The notes under the pieces: generated by a model | The model's database searches: none | The model's input: the letters and a program-made list of their open reading frames with translations, nothing else | What the model was told of the DNA's origin: nothing | Assembly (NCBI RefSeq): GCF_000729995.1 | Contig: NZ_JNFG01000032.1 | Location: 1-64,000 of the forward strand | DNA length: 64,000 bases | DNA from: Caballeronia sordidicola | Lineage (GTDB): Bacteria; Pseudomonadota; Gammaproteobacteria; Burkholderiales; Burkholderiaceae | Direction: 5' to 3' | Position numbers and translations under genes: made by a program | In this document: positions 17,818-25,922 of the stretch, piece by piece | Position numbering within the stretch: position 1 is the first letter of the stretch | Layout of the letters: each line of letters opens with the position of its first letter

Positions 17818-19185
17818 TCAGGCAGTCGCAGGCGTGTTGCTGCGCGAAATGCGCATCAGGCTGACCATGGCCGCTGCGGCTGCGAAGCCCGCCGCGACGA
17901 ACAGCGTAATGATCGTGCCGTGCTGCGGCGCAATGCCGAAGATCAACGCGACGAGTGCCGCACCGAGCGTTTGTCCCGAGAGCCGTGCGGTGCCGAGCAT
18001 GCCGCTTGCGCCACCGCTGCGATGTCGCGGCGCCGAGGACAGCATCTGGCGATTGTTGGGCGACTGGAACAGACCGAAGCCCAGGCCGCACACTGCCATG
18101 CGCCACGCTATGTCGACGGGCGCGGGATGTACCCCGGTCGTCGCGAGCAGCAGCAAGCCGAGTGTCATGATGGCGAGCCCAATTCCACCGAGCGCCCCCG
18201 CTGAATATTTGTCGGACAGCATGCCGGCGAGTGGCGCGATGAATACGATCACCAGCGGCCACGGCGTCATCAGGAATCCGGTCTGGACCTGGCTCATGCC
18301 AAACGTGTCCTGCAACAGGAACGGCAGCGAGACGAAGGTCAGCATCTGCGCGGTGAACGAGCAGAAGGACGTGACAATGGACAGCGCGAACACCGGGATT
18401 CGCAGCAGGTCGATAGGCAGGAGCGGCGCGGCTTGCGTCAGTTGCCGCCGCACGAAAAAGTATCCGACTATGCCGGCAACAAGAAATTCGCCAAGCACGT
18501 ACTGACGATGTTCTCCGTGACCAAGCCCGTCGACAGCCGTGATCGCGAGGCCGAACACCGCCGCGTTCATCAGCGCGCTGAGATAATCGTAAGGTTGCCG
18601 GTGTCCCGGCGTGCGCGGCAACGCTTTCCATCCGGCGGCGTACGCTGCGATACCGATCGGCACGTTGATCGCAAAGAGCCACGGCCACGTTGCGATCGCC
18701 AGAACGCCGGAGGCAATCGTGGGCCCTATGACCGACGAGATCGCCACCACGGAGGCGTTGATGCTGACGCCGCGGCCAAGATGCTCGTTGGGATAGATCA
18801 TGCGCACGAGCGCCGTGTTGACGCTCATGATGCCCGCCGCGCCGAACCCCTGTATCACCCGCGCAATCGCCAGCGACGTCAGCGACCCGGAGAGCGCGCA
18901 GCCGAACGATGCAATGGTGAACAGCGCGAGTCCCGCCATGTACACCCGCCGGTAGCCGATCCGGTCGCCTAGTGAGGCGAGCGGCAGCAGCGAGACCGTG
19001 ATGGCGAGCTGATACGCGTTGACCACCCAGATCGAGTCGGCGGGACTGGCGTTCAGGTTGCGGGCGATGGTGGGAAGTGCGACGTTGGCGATGGCGCCGT
19101 CGAGCACGGCGAGCGTAATGCCGAGTGCTACGACCAGGATGGCCCAATAGCGTTGAGGAAGAGGAAGGCCTTGTTCTGCGTCCAT
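17818..19185 (-). CDS. MFS transporter, DHA2 (EmrB/QacA-like) family
   Basis: 455 residues, about 14 hydrophobic helices. N-terminal motif LDGAIANVALPTIARNL and the antiporter motif GDRIGYRRVYMAGLALF (motif A) are typical of DHA2 drug:H+ exporters, as is ARVIQGFGAAGIM. It would export a lipophilic or toxic compound across the inner membrane; the substrate is unknown. No periplasmic adaptor gene lies beside it. A long overlapping frame on the same strand is a codon-bias shadow. Confidence 0.9.
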   Translation of the reverse strand: MDAEQGLPLPQRYWAILVVALGITLAVLDGAIANVALPTIARNLNASPADSIWVVNAYQLAITVSLLPLASLGDRIGYRRVYMAGLALFTIASFGCALSGSLTSLAIARVIQGFGAAGIMSVNTALVRMIYPNEHLGRGVSINASVVAISSVIGPTIASGVLAIATWPWLFAINVPIGIAAYAAGWKALPRTPGHRQPYDYLSALMNAAVFGLAITAVDGLGHGEHRQYVLGEFLVAGIVGYFFVRRQLTQAAPLLPIDLLRIPVFALSIVTSFCSFTAQMLTFVSLPFLLQDTFGMSQVQTGFLMTPWPLVIVFIAPLAGMLSDKYSAGALGGIGLAIMTLGLLLLATTGVHPAPVDIAWRMAVCGLGFGLFQSPNNRQMLSSAPRHRSGGASGMLGTARLSGQTLGAALVALIFGIAPQHGTIITLFVAAGFAAAAAMVSLMRISRSNTPATA

Positions 19186-19309
19186 CGATAGGGAAGAGGA
19201 GGGGAGCGGCGAAGTGTAAGGCTCGCGCCTTTCATACGGGTTACTGGAAAAACGCGGAGGGCGGCGCGGCGCCAGGCAATCCGGCGCCCACCACCCCGAG
19301 TTCCGGCAC

Positions 19310-19813
19310 CTATTTCAACTGATACAGGCCGGTGTAGGTAGCAGAATCGATTTCGTTCAGATGCACCATGAAACGCGCGACCGCGTTGGTCGCTGAGACG
19401 TCGAGCGACAGGTGATCCCCATTGAGCGCATGGATCCGGAAAATATACCGGTGCGGTTTGTCGCCGCGCGGTGGCGCAGCGCCGCCGAAACCGACCGTGC
19501 CATAGTCGTTGCGCATTTGCAGCGCGCCGGCAGGCAGCAGGCTGCCGTCGGCCTTGCCGGCATTCTGCGGCAGCGAGCGGGTGTCCACCGGGATATTCAC
19601 CACGATCCAGTGCCAGAAGCCGCTGCCGGTGGGCGCGTCCGGGTCGTAGAGGGTGAGAGCGAGGCTCTTGGCCTCGGGCGGCACGCCGTCCCATTGCAGC
19701 GCGGGCGAGATGTTTTCGCCGTCTACGCCGAATGCCTGCTGATCGAACTCATGATTCTTCGAAAGATATCCGTTGGCCGCGAATTCATCGGACCAGATGC
19801 GAAAGTCAGCCAT
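19310..19813 (-). CDS. YbhB/YbcL family (PEBP/Raf kinase inhibitor-like) protein
   Basis: 167 residues. It has the bacterial PEBP pattern: GENISPALQWDGVPPEAKSLALTLYDPDAPTGSGFWHWIVVNIP, with the ligand-site D-P-D-A-P and H-W, then GFGGAAPPRGDKPHRY. No signal peptide, so cytoplasmic. The biochemical role of bacterial PEBPs is unclear. Ribosome site AAGGAGAC. Single gene. Confidence 0.93.
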   Translation of the reverse strand: MADFRIWSDEFAANGYLSKNHEFDQQAFGVDGENISPALQWDGVPPEAKSLALTLYDPDAPTGSGFWHWIVVNIPVDTRSLPQNAGKADGSLLPAGALQMRNDYGTVGFGGAAPPRGDKPHRYIFRIHALNGDHLSLDVSATNAVARFMVHLNEIDSATYTGLYQLK

Positions 19814-20093
19814 GGGAACGTGTCTCCTTTGATGAGGTTTAAAGGCGTTTGAGGAGTTTGATATCCCGGCACCTGCCGGCGTTCAGCCATTTGCGCAGGT
19901 GCGTCGAGGCCGCAACGCATGCGGCCCTTTCAACGCTTTCGTGCAGCAACCATGCCTGAACTCCTTCATTGTTGCTCAACGCCGAAACGTTTGCGTTACC
20001 CCGGTTAATTCCTTTCAGCTTATTTCCGCCACGTCTGCGCATAAAATGGCGAAACCGGAACATATCAAGCTTGATTATCGGAAAAGGATGGAC

Positions 20094-21587
20094 ATGCCGA
20101 ACAACCAGGGGCGCGTTTTGCAGAGTGTGGCGACGGCATCGACGAGTGGATCGAACGTACCGGCGGACGATGCCGATATGTTCGACCTCGCGCCCGTTTC
20201 GCTGTGGCTCGAAGATTTCAGCGCCGTGCGCGAGGTGTTCGAAGGCTGGCGCGCGCAGGGCATTGTCGACTTGCGCGCTTTCCTGCTCGAGGACCTGACC
20301 CGGATTGCCGAATGCTCGTCGCGCATCCGGGTGATCAAGGTCAACCGGCGCACGCTCGCGCTGTTCGGCGCGAAGGATATCGACCATCTGGTGAGTAATC
20401 TGGGCGCCGTTTTTCGCGACGACATGCTCCTCACCCATGCAGACGAACTTGAGCAACTATGGTCCGGCAAATCGACGTTCGTCAGCAAGACGGTGAACTA
20501 CACGCTCGACGGCAAGCGGCTCGACGTATTGCTGAAAGCGGTGATCCTGCCGGGCCACGAAGCAACCTGGGACCGCGTGCTGGTGACCGTGGAAGACATT
20601 ACCGAACTGGAGGATGTGCGTCGCAAGGCCGCGCTAAGTGAGCTTTATGCGCGCGGCCTGTTCGAGCATTCGCCCGTTTCGCTGTGGGTTGAAGACTTCA
20701 GCAGTGTGAAGGCGTTGCTGGACGATATTCGTGAACGCGGCATTGTCGACTTCCGGACATTTACGAATGTTCATCCGGAATTCATCGAGCGTTGCATGCA
20801 GGAGATCCACGTGCTCGACGTGAATCAGCACACGCTGACCATGTTCGGCGCACTGGATAAAGCGGCGTTGCTCTCGCGCCTGGGCGACGTTTTCCGCGAC
20901 GAAATGGTGGGCCATTTCCAGGAACAGCTCATCGATCTATGGGAGAACCGCCTGTTTCACCAGCGCGAGGTCGTCAACTATTCGCTGGAGGGGCAGCAGT
21001 TGCATGTGCATCTGCAATTCTCGGTGTTTCCCGGGCACGAAGCCAATTGGGATCTCGTCCTCGTCGCGCTCACCGACATCACCGCGCGCAAGAAAGCGGA
21101 AGCGTACCTCGAGTTTCTCGGCAAGCACGACGCGCTGACCAAACTCAAGAACCGCTCGTTTTACATCGATGAAATGAACCGGCTTGAGCGCAAGGGCCCG
21201 TTCCCGGTGACGGCCGTGGCCGTGGACGTGAACGGTCTCAAAGCCGTCAACGATCAACTCGGTCACGCGGCCGGCGACGCGTTATTGCGACGTGCGGGCG
21301 AAGTGCTCGGCAAGGCGGTGGAGAAGCCGAGCCACGCCGCGCGCATTGGCGGCGACGAGTTCGTGCTGCTCCTGCCTGGCATGGACGAACGCGGCGGCGC
21401 AGCAGTGATCGACAGCATCCGGCAACTGCTCGAGGTCAATAACCAGTTCTACTCGGGCATGCCATTGAGCTTCGCGATGGGCGCAGCCACCGCGCAGGAC
21501 GGCGAGCGGCTGGAGGTCATGCTCCAACGTGCCGACGCCGCCATGTACGCAGAAAAGCGTGCACATTACGGCGGCCCGCCCGACTGA
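20094..21587 (+). CDS. Diguanylate cyclase with two tandem PAS-like sensor domains
   Basis: 497 residues from the chosen ATG. Two similar sensor domains of about 140 residues each start with SLWLEDFSAVREVF and SLWVEDFSSVKALL, and each ends in a PAS-like V-L-V-[TA]-[VL]-x-D-I-T. The GGDEF domain has an intact active site (RIGGDEFVLLL), so it should make c-di-GMP in the cytoplasm; no membrane segment is seen. AAAGG six bases before the ATG supports this start, while more upstream ATGs lack a ribosome site. The duplicated input domain suggests an internal gene duplication. Confidence 0.9.
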   Translation: MPNNQGRVLQSVATASTSGSNVPADDADMFDLAPVSLWLEDFSAVREVFEGWRAQGIVDLRAFLLEDLTRIAECSSRIRVIKVNRRTLALFGAKDIDHLVSNLGAVFRDDMLLTHADELEQLWSGKSTFVSKTVNYTLDGKRLDVLLKAVILPGHEATWDRVLVTVEDITELEDVRRKAALSELYARGLFEHSPVSLWVEDFSSVKALLDDIRERGIVDFRTFTNVHPEFIERCMQEIHVLDVNQHTLTMFGALDKAALLSRLGDVFRDEMVGHFQEQLIDLWENRLFHQREVVNYSLEGQQLHVHLQFSVFPGHEANWDLVLVALTDITARKKAEAYLEFLGKHDALTKLKNRSFYIDEMNRLERKGPFPVTAVAVDVNGLKAVNDQLGHAAGDALLRRAGEVLGKAVEKPSHAARIGGDEFVLLLPGMDERGGAAVIDSIRQLLEVNNQFYSGMPLSFAMGAATAQDGERLEVMLQRADAAMYAEKRAHYGGPPD

Positions 21588-21618
21588 GTGCGGCTTAGTT
21601 CGGCACTTGGTTCGTCGC

Positions 21619-22116
21619 TTATTTCGTCACTTCGTCGATACCCTGCGTCAACGCCGGGCAAGCCTCACCAGTCTCTTTTGCGTACTCGGTGGGGTTATTG
21701 GTTTTCATTGCCGCGAAGCGATCGACCGTCGCTTGCGCTTCCGTGTAGCCGAGATTCCACTCGCCGTCGAAATCGGGCGCGGCGGGAAAACTCTTGCGCG
21801 TCATTACCTTGAACCTGTCGATCTTCACGCGGTCGATGTGGCAGATATCGGCGGCGCCGCGTGCAATGTTGGCGCTCGTGCGCACGCCTTCGGCAGCGAG
21901 ACTTTGCGGTGACGGCTGTTGCACCGCGGGATGGCCTGGCGGCAGTGTCTGAGCGGGAAACGGATCTTGGGCGGGCGCATTTTGCGCGCTGGCGATCGAT
22001 GACAGTGCACACGCGCCACCTGCAATAACGCATGCAATCAGGGTCGGCTTGAGCATCGAGTTGAAGGCCGACGCAACGCGGGTCAGGGCTTGCTTGTGAG
22101 TCTTTCGACGAGTCAT
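21619..22116 (-). CDS. Exported hypothetical protein
   Basis: 165 residues with an Arg/Lys-rich N-terminus and hydrophobic signal (LIACVIAGGACALSSIASAQ). The mature region has a Pro/Gln-rich start, a pair of cysteines about 70 residues apart, and a segment D-F-D-G-E-W-N-L-G. Ribosome site AAGGAAC. No family recognised; probably periplasmic. It converges on the diguanylate cyclase gene. Confidence 0.7.
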   Translation of the reverse strand: MTRRKTHKQALTRVASAFNSMLKPTLIACVIAGGACALSSIASAQNAPAQDPFPAQTLPPGHPAVQQPSPQSLAAEGVRTSANIARGAADICHIDRVKIDRFKVMTRKSFPAAPDFDGEWNLGYTEAQATVDRFAAMKTNNPTEYAKETGEACPALTQGIDEVTK

Positions 22117-22288
22117 TCTGTTCCTTGTGGGGGCGCGCAACCGGGGTCTTCAAAATCCTGCGGAAGTATAGCGAAACCGCGGCGAAGCCCCTTGAAACAA
22201 GGGTTTTCGTGAAGAGTCCCTCTGCGATGAACGCCCGAATGCCCATGCTAAAATATTTTCCAACCTAAGGCGCTCTGCACAATAAACG

Positions 22289-22972
22289 ATGAAAACGGCA
22301 AGCAAAGTTGGAGCGCCGGGCCGTTCGGGTCATGTGCTTAAGGCACCGGACATCAAACGAAAGTACGACCCGGAACAAACCAAACGAAACATTATCGACA
22401 TCGCGACCGAGGAGTTCGCGGCGATGGGTTTAAGCGGCGCACGGGTCGACGCCATTGCGGAACGCACCAATACAACGAAGCGCATGTTGTATTACTACTT
22501 CGGCAGCAAGGAAGGGCTGTACGAAGCGGTCTTGGAGGAGGCGTACGGCAAGATCCGCGCGCTTGAACAGTCGCTGCATCTCAATACCAAAGACCCGCGC
22601 GAGGGTTTGCGTGAGCTCGTCGAATTCACGTTCGACTTCCACGATAAACACCGCGATTTCGTCCGTCTCGTGACCATCGAAAACATTCATGGGGCGAAGT
22701 ACGTCAGCCAGTTGAAGACCTTCAGGACGCGCAATGCGAGTGTGGTGAAAACCATCGCGGACCTGATCACTCGCGGCGTGGCGGCGCGGCAGTTTCGTGG
22801 CGATATTGACCCTGTCGATCTCCATCTGTTTATCAGTTCGCTGTGTTTTCATCGCGTCGCGAACCGGCATACATTCACCGCCGCTTTCGGGCGCGATCCA
22901 TCCGGCGCGAGATCGCGGGCCCGGCATCGCCAGATGATTGTCGACGCGGTCATGCGGTTCATGCAGCGTTAA
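22289..22972 (+). CDS. TetR family transcriptional regulator
   Basis: 227 residues. N-terminal TetR HTH: EQTKRNIIDIATEEFAAMGLSGARVDAIAERTNTTKRMLYYYFGSKEGLYEAVLEEAY, followed by an all-helical ligand/dimerisation domain. The N-terminus carries an extra basic tail of about 25 residues. Usually a repressor released by a small ligand; no obvious adjacent target gene. No clear ribosome site before the ATG. Confidence 0.92.
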   Translation: MKTASKVGAPGRSGHVLKAPDIKRKYDPEQTKRNIIDIATEEFAAMGLSGARVDAIAERTNTTKRMLYYYFGSKEGLYEAVLEEAYGKIRALEQSLHLNTKDPREGLRELVEFTFDFHDKHRDFVRLVTIENIHGAKYVSQLKTFRTRNASVVKTIADLITRGVAARQFRGDIDPVDLHLFISSLCFHRVANRHTFTAAFGRDPSGARSRARHRQMIVDAVMRFMQR

Positions 22973-23108
22973 GTTGATCGGCAGTTGCGCTGCGCGAAGA
23001 ACGCCCCGGCCAACATGCCACGAGCGGATTTAATGCGCTGCCCACGCTCCGATTCTGGACGGGTGAACTATGCTTTAACCATGGCAGTCGACCGAAAAGG
23101 AGGACGCC

Positions 23109-23276
23109 ATGGAGGGTTTAGCGAATATCCTCGTCGGGCTGGCGGCGCTTGCCGCGCTCGCGATCGCCGTGCTGGCGCACGATTGGCGTGACGAATTCCG
23201 CGATCGCATGCTGCGCCGCCGCAGTCACGCCGGGTATGGCACGTTACGCGAGTGGTGGCTTCGGCACCGCCATTGA
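23109..23276 (+). CDS. Small membrane protein (55 residues)
   Basis: 55 residues with one hydrophobic helix (ILVGLAALAALAIAVLA) near the N-terminus and a strongly basic, Trp/Arg/His-rich tail. It has one of the strongest ribosome sites in the window (AAAAGGAGG), which is the main support that it is real. Function unknown; probably inner membrane with the basic tail in the cytoplasm. Confidence 0.6.
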   Translation: MEGLANILVGLAALAALAIAVLAHDWRDEFRDRMLRRRSHAGYGTLREWWLRHRH

Positions 23277-23293
23277 GCGTCTGCGTGACCGGT

Positions 23294-23662
23294 TTAAGAG
23301 CGGTCTTTCCTGAACGGACGAGCGGGGGCCGCCTGCAGGACCATGCGTGGCACTGAAGTTATCCGCGACTTTCGATCGGGCGTGAGTTCGGGCGCGGTAT
23401 CGAGTGTCCGGTTGCCGGCCTCGCAGGCGTCGATCTGCAGATACAGCCGATGAATCGTCTGGAGCTGCGTGTGCGAAAGATGCGAGCTTCGCGCGAGCAG
23501 TGCAAGCCGTTCGCGCCAGTAGGTCGGCGGCATGATGGGGCACAACGCGTCGTCGAGCAGTGAACGCCGCAGCACCAGCTCTAGGTGCGTCAGTTCCTGG
23601 TCTGCCATCAGCGCGGAGGGCGCGCCCTGGAGTTTCATGTCGATGTCGAGGACGGAGGTCAT
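23294..23662 (-). CDS. Hypothetical protein with sigma-28-type promoter
   Basis: 122 residues, soluble. The central part (ELTHLELVLRRSLLDDALCPIMPPTYWRERL and then LSHTQLQTIHRLYLQID) looks like a helical domain; the C-terminus is basic and disordered. No family recognised. The ATG lies 6 bases after a FliA-like -10 element, so its mRNA may be nearly leaderless, as for the three small paralogues at 24986, 25284 and 25663. An adjacent in-frame TTG is an alternative start. Confidence 0.62.
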   Translation of the reverse strand: MTSVLDIDMKLQGAPSALMADQELTHLELVLRRSLLDDALCPIMPPTYWRERLALLARSSHLSHTQLQTIHRLYLQIDACEAGNRTLDTAPELTPDRKSRITSVPRMVLQAAPARPFRKDRS

Positions 23663-23668
23663 CAATGC

Positions 23669-23695
23669 CTAACGGCATCGATGATTAAACCTTTA
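23669..23695 (-). promoter_or_regulatory. Sigma-28 (FliA)-type promoter
   Basis: On the minus strand TAAAGGTT, 11 bases, GCCGTTAG, against the FliA consensus TAAAGTTT-N11-GCCGATAA. It ends 6 bases before the ATG of the gene at 23662. Confidence 0.65.
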
Positions 23696-23732
23696 GCGAA
23701 TTTCGGGTTGGTACAAACCCTTATTAGGCAGT

Positions 23733-24131
23733 TTATTGGATGGGTCTTTCCACTGCCCGGTCCAAGTCGGCGCGCGCCCGGTTCACCTTGCGCTCCCAGG
23801 CCGCTATGTTCAGCTGATCCGTGCCCTTTTTCCTGGCACGCTCCAATTCCGCTTCCCAGTCACGCAAACGATTCTTGGCCTCGGCCACGGCGCTGTCGTG
23901 GCGTCTCACTGCGTCTGCGCGTTTTTGCGCGATCGCGTCGGGCGTGCATTCGGCGTTGGTCTTGTTGAGGTCGGCTTGCAGGGCGTCGAGTTGCGCCGTG
24001 TTGTCCTGGTTCAGCGCGGTAGCCATCTGCCGTTCGAGGGCCTGGCGATGGGCATCGCAGGCATCGGTTTCCTGTGAGGCATGAGCGGTCGACAAACACA
24101 GGCTTAAGGCGACGGCGGCAAGCAATTTCAT
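23733..24131 (-). CDS. DUF1090 family periplasmic protein (YqjC-like)
   Basis: 132 residues. A cleavable signal (MKLLAAVALSLCLSTAHA) is followed by a highly charged, Ala/Arg/Glu-rich coiled-coil. The early pattern C-D-A-H-R-Q-A-L-E-R-Q and Cys before P-D-A-I match DUF1090. Probably periplasmic, role unknown. A tandem decamer repeat lies in its upstream region. Confidence 0.8.
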   Translation of the reverse strand: MKLLAAVALSLCLSTAHASQETDACDAHRQALERQMATALNQDNTAQLDALQADLNKTNAECTPDAIAQKRADAVRRHDSAVAEAKNRLRDWEAELERARKKGTDQLNIAAWERKVNRARADLDRAVERPIQ

Positions 24132-24170
24132 AGCGGAATCCGTGGCTGACGAGATTGGGCAGGGTGCAAA

Positions 24171-24191
24171 CGGTACTTAATCGGTACTTAA
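24171..24191. repeat. Tandem decamer CGGTACTTAA, operator-like
   Basis: Two exact copies of CGGTACTTAA separated by one base, so placed on the same DNA face (11-base period), about 40-60 bases upstream of the DUF1090 ATG. It may be a direct-repeat operator; no matching regulator is known. The rest of the gap 24132-24411 shows no gene. Confidence 0.4.
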
Positions 24192-24411
24192 CTTGTACGA
24201 GATGTTCTTTTGTTCGGTCGGGACGGATATTGAATAACGCTCGCGCATTTATTCGTCCGGCCAAAGGTCGGCGTATTTTAACGAGTTTGTGGGGACCGAT
24301 GGGAGCAATGCGATGGCTGGTAATGCCTTGTTCTGCGTCGATGCGGAACGCGTCTTGCGCGAACCTGTTTGGAACTGGCCAAACGTTTACATTTTTGCGA
24401 GGAATACGCCG

Positions 24412-24633
24412 ATGCGTTTCGATTACAAGGGCTTTCACATCGACTGTCGCTCACGACACGATCAAGATGGCTTGTACTACGCGCAGGCTCGCATGATCCA
24501 CATGCCGACAGCGGACGACGCGCATCCGGAAAAACACGAATCAGGCGATATCGATGCGTTCGATAACGACGGCGATGCCATCGCGTGCGCTCGGGCGTGG
24601 GCGCTCGACTGGTGCGACGAGCACGAAGCCTGA
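24412..24633 (+). CDS. Small acidic hypothetical protein
   Basis: 73 residues starting MRFDYKGFHIDCRSRHD, with an acidic middle and Trp/Cys near the end (ALDWCDEHEA). Soluble. Ribosome site GAGGAATAC. Followed 43 bases later by another small gene in the same direction with a similar build (short beta-rich start, helical end). No family recognised. Confidence 0.65.
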   Translation: MRFDYKGFHIDCRSRHDQDGLYYAQARMIHMPTADDAHPEKHESGDIDAFDNDGDAIACARAWALDWCDEHEA

Positions 24634-24676
24634 CGGCGTCATCATGCTAGGATCGCGTCCTGCCAAGGGAGAAGCC

Positions 24677-24880
24677 ATGCGTTATATGCACAATGAACAT
24701 GTCATCGACGTGTTCGTCGAACAACGCGGCACCCGCTGGGACTGGTCCGTGCAGGCGGGCAGCTTGCCGCTGAAGACGAATGCCGGAGAGATGGCGCCGA
24801 CCAGCAATGTCGCCGAAAACGAAGCGCTGCACTGGGCGAAGCGTGAGTTGAACCGACGCTTTCCGGTTGAGCCGGAGTGA
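24677..24880 (+). CDS. Small hypothetical protein
   Basis: 67 residues with a beta-rich first half (HVIDVFVEQRGTRWDWSVQAG) and a helical end (ENEALHWAKRELNRRF). Ribosome site AAGGGAG. Likely an operon with the gene 43 bases upstream. No function assigned. Confidence 0.65.
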   Translation: MRYMHNEHVIDVFVEQRGTRWDWSVQAGSLPLKTNAGEMAPTSNVAENEALHWAKRELNRRFPVEPE

Positions 24881-24951
24881 CGGGTTGTTGGTTCGAACTT
24901 GTTCACGCGTGCTGCTCCGCGCTGCTGCTCAACGCATGCGGAATGCGGGCT

Positions 24952-24978
24952 TAAAGTTCCTTGCAGCGGCGCCGTTAG
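24952..24978 (+). promoter_or_regulatory. Sigma-28 (FliA)-type promoter, paralogue 1
   Basis: TAAAGTTC, 11 bases, GCCGTTAG; seven bases then separate it from the ATG. It differs from the FliA consensus TAAAGTTT-N11-GCCGATAA at three positions. Confidence 0.7.
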
Positions 24979-24985
24979 TGTTGGC

Positions 24986-25159
24986 ATGAATACTAAACAA
25001 CCCACCCCAGAAGCCTCCCGCGATCTCATCCGAGCTGCGGGTGAAACGCTCGAACTGATCTGCCGCCTGCGTGGGGTTGATATCGAAGAGCTCTCCGATG
25101 ACGAGCTCAACGAGTTCTTTTCCAATGCACTTGGCGATGACATCATCGGCCCCTGGTGA
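24986..25159 (+). CDS. LCRLR-family small protein, paralogue 1
   Basis: 57 residues. Core shared with the genes at 25284 and 25663: A-A/G-x-E-x-L-x-x-[LI]-C-R-L-R, about six residues, [LI]-S-D/E, then L-x-x-F-F and A-L-x-D-D/E. This predicts two short helices around a conserved C-R-L-R and an acidic end. There is no Shine-Dalgarno sequence; the ATG lies at the expected transcription start of a sigma-28-type promoter, so translation is probably leaderless. Function unknown. Confidence 0.72.
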   Translation: MNTKQPTPEASRDLIRAAGETLELICRLRGVDIEELSDDELNEFFSNALGDDIIGPW

Positions 25160-25249
25160 GTGGGAAGGACTGCGTGCGGGAACAGGAAGTCGCGCTGTGA
25201 ATCCGCCATGGATCGCAGGGCGTGGTTTTGCAGGGTTTCAGCGACGCAT

Positions 25250-25276
25250 TAAAGCGTCCTCGACCCGTACCGTTAT
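25250..25276 (+). promoter_or_regulatory. Sigma-28-like promoter, paralogue 2
   Basis: TAAAGCGT, 11 bases, ACCGTTAT, then seven bases to the ATG. It is a weaker consensus match than its two neighbours, but every spacing is identical. Confidence 0.5.
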
Positions 25277-25283
25277 TTCGCTT

Positions 25284-25475
25284 ATGAAACTCGACAAGCT
25301 CTCTTATACCGATACCCGCATCGCACTAAATGCCGCCGACGAAGCGTTGGAATTGCTTTGCCGCCTGAGGCAGATTCCGCTCAATAGTTTGTCGGATGCG
25401 CAATTGGGCGAGTTCTTTTTCAATGCGCTTGAAGATGAGCTCGGTGGTGGGGCTTATATCGGTGGGCGAATCTAG
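25284..25475 (+). CDS. LCRLR-family small protein, paralogue 2
   Basis: 63 residues, most divergent at both ends, but the core A-A-D-E-A-L-E-L-L-C-R-L-R, then S-L-S-D and F-F-F-N-A-L-E-D-E-L is clear. The tail is longer and glycine-rich. As in its paralogues there is no ribosome site and the ATG lies seven bases after a -10-like element. An upstream extension of the frame would cover the promoter and does not resemble the paralogues. Confidence 0.7.
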   Translation: MKLDKLSYTDTRIALNAADEALELLCRLRQIPLNSLSDAQLGEFFFNALEDELGGGAYIGGRI

Positions 25476-25628
25476 GGATTGTTTTTGACGCCGATGTGGG
25501 CGGTGTTCATCATGCGCGTCGGGTGTTTTTACGCGAGGTGCCTGGGCGCAGACTGCTTACCGGGTATTACCTTGGCGTGCCGTGGTAAGGCTTGATGCGA
25601 CTAATTGAAAATATCGCGCGTGTGGGTC

Positions 25629-25655
25629 TAAAGTTTCGTCAGTAGAGGCCGTTAG
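25629..25655 (+). promoter_or_regulatory. Sigma-28 (FliA)-type promoter, paralogue 3
   Basis: TAAAGTTT, 11 bases, GCCGTTAG: perfect -35, two mismatches in the -10 against GCCGATAA, seven bases to the ATG. Best FliA match in the window. Confidence 0.75.
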
Positions 25656-25662
25656 CGGATGC

Positions 25663-25839
25663 ATGAACACGACCAACCCCACCGCCACCGCGTTTCGCAA
25701 TCTCGTCATTGCTGCTGACGAGACCCTCCACGTGCTTTGCCGCCTGCGCGGTATTACGATCGACGATTTGTCGGAGGAAGCACTGGAAACGTTTTTCTTC
25801 CAGGCACTCGATGACGAATTCTGGATCGGTGCGCAGTAA
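25663..25839 (+). CDS. LCRLR-family small protein, paralogue 3
   Basis: 58 residues, easily missed because of its size. It aligns without gaps to the core of the two preceding small genes: A-A-D-E-T-L-H-V-L-C-R-L-R-G, then D-L-S-E-E and F-F-F-Q-A-L-D-D-E-F. Upstream DNA also aligns with paralogue 1 (CTAAAGTT ... GCCGTTAG), so the duplicated unit included its promoter. No Shine-Dalgarno; probably leaderless. Function unknown. A longer antisense frame here is a shadow. Confidence 0.72.
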   Translation: MNTTNPTATAFRNLVIAADETLHVLCRLRGITIDDLSEEALETFFFQALDDEFWIGAQ

Positions 25840-25922
25840 GTCGGTGTGCGCCGCGGTAAGTAGCAGAGCGCACTGATATCCGCCGGCATCGGACGGCGGC
25901 TTCTCCCTTTCTTCCTTCTTTT

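Noticed and set aside
17753-19147. 464-codon minus-strand open frame overlapping the MFS gene
   Set aside because: It is a high-GC shadow. The overlapping frame gives a perfect DHA2 transporter with motif A, while this one is Arg/His-rich and matches nothing.
24682-25209. Antisense frame over paralogue 1, resembling an antisense frame over paralogue 3
   Set aside because: The similarity only mirrors homology of the sense genes; composition is Ser/Arg-rich and no ribosome site is present.
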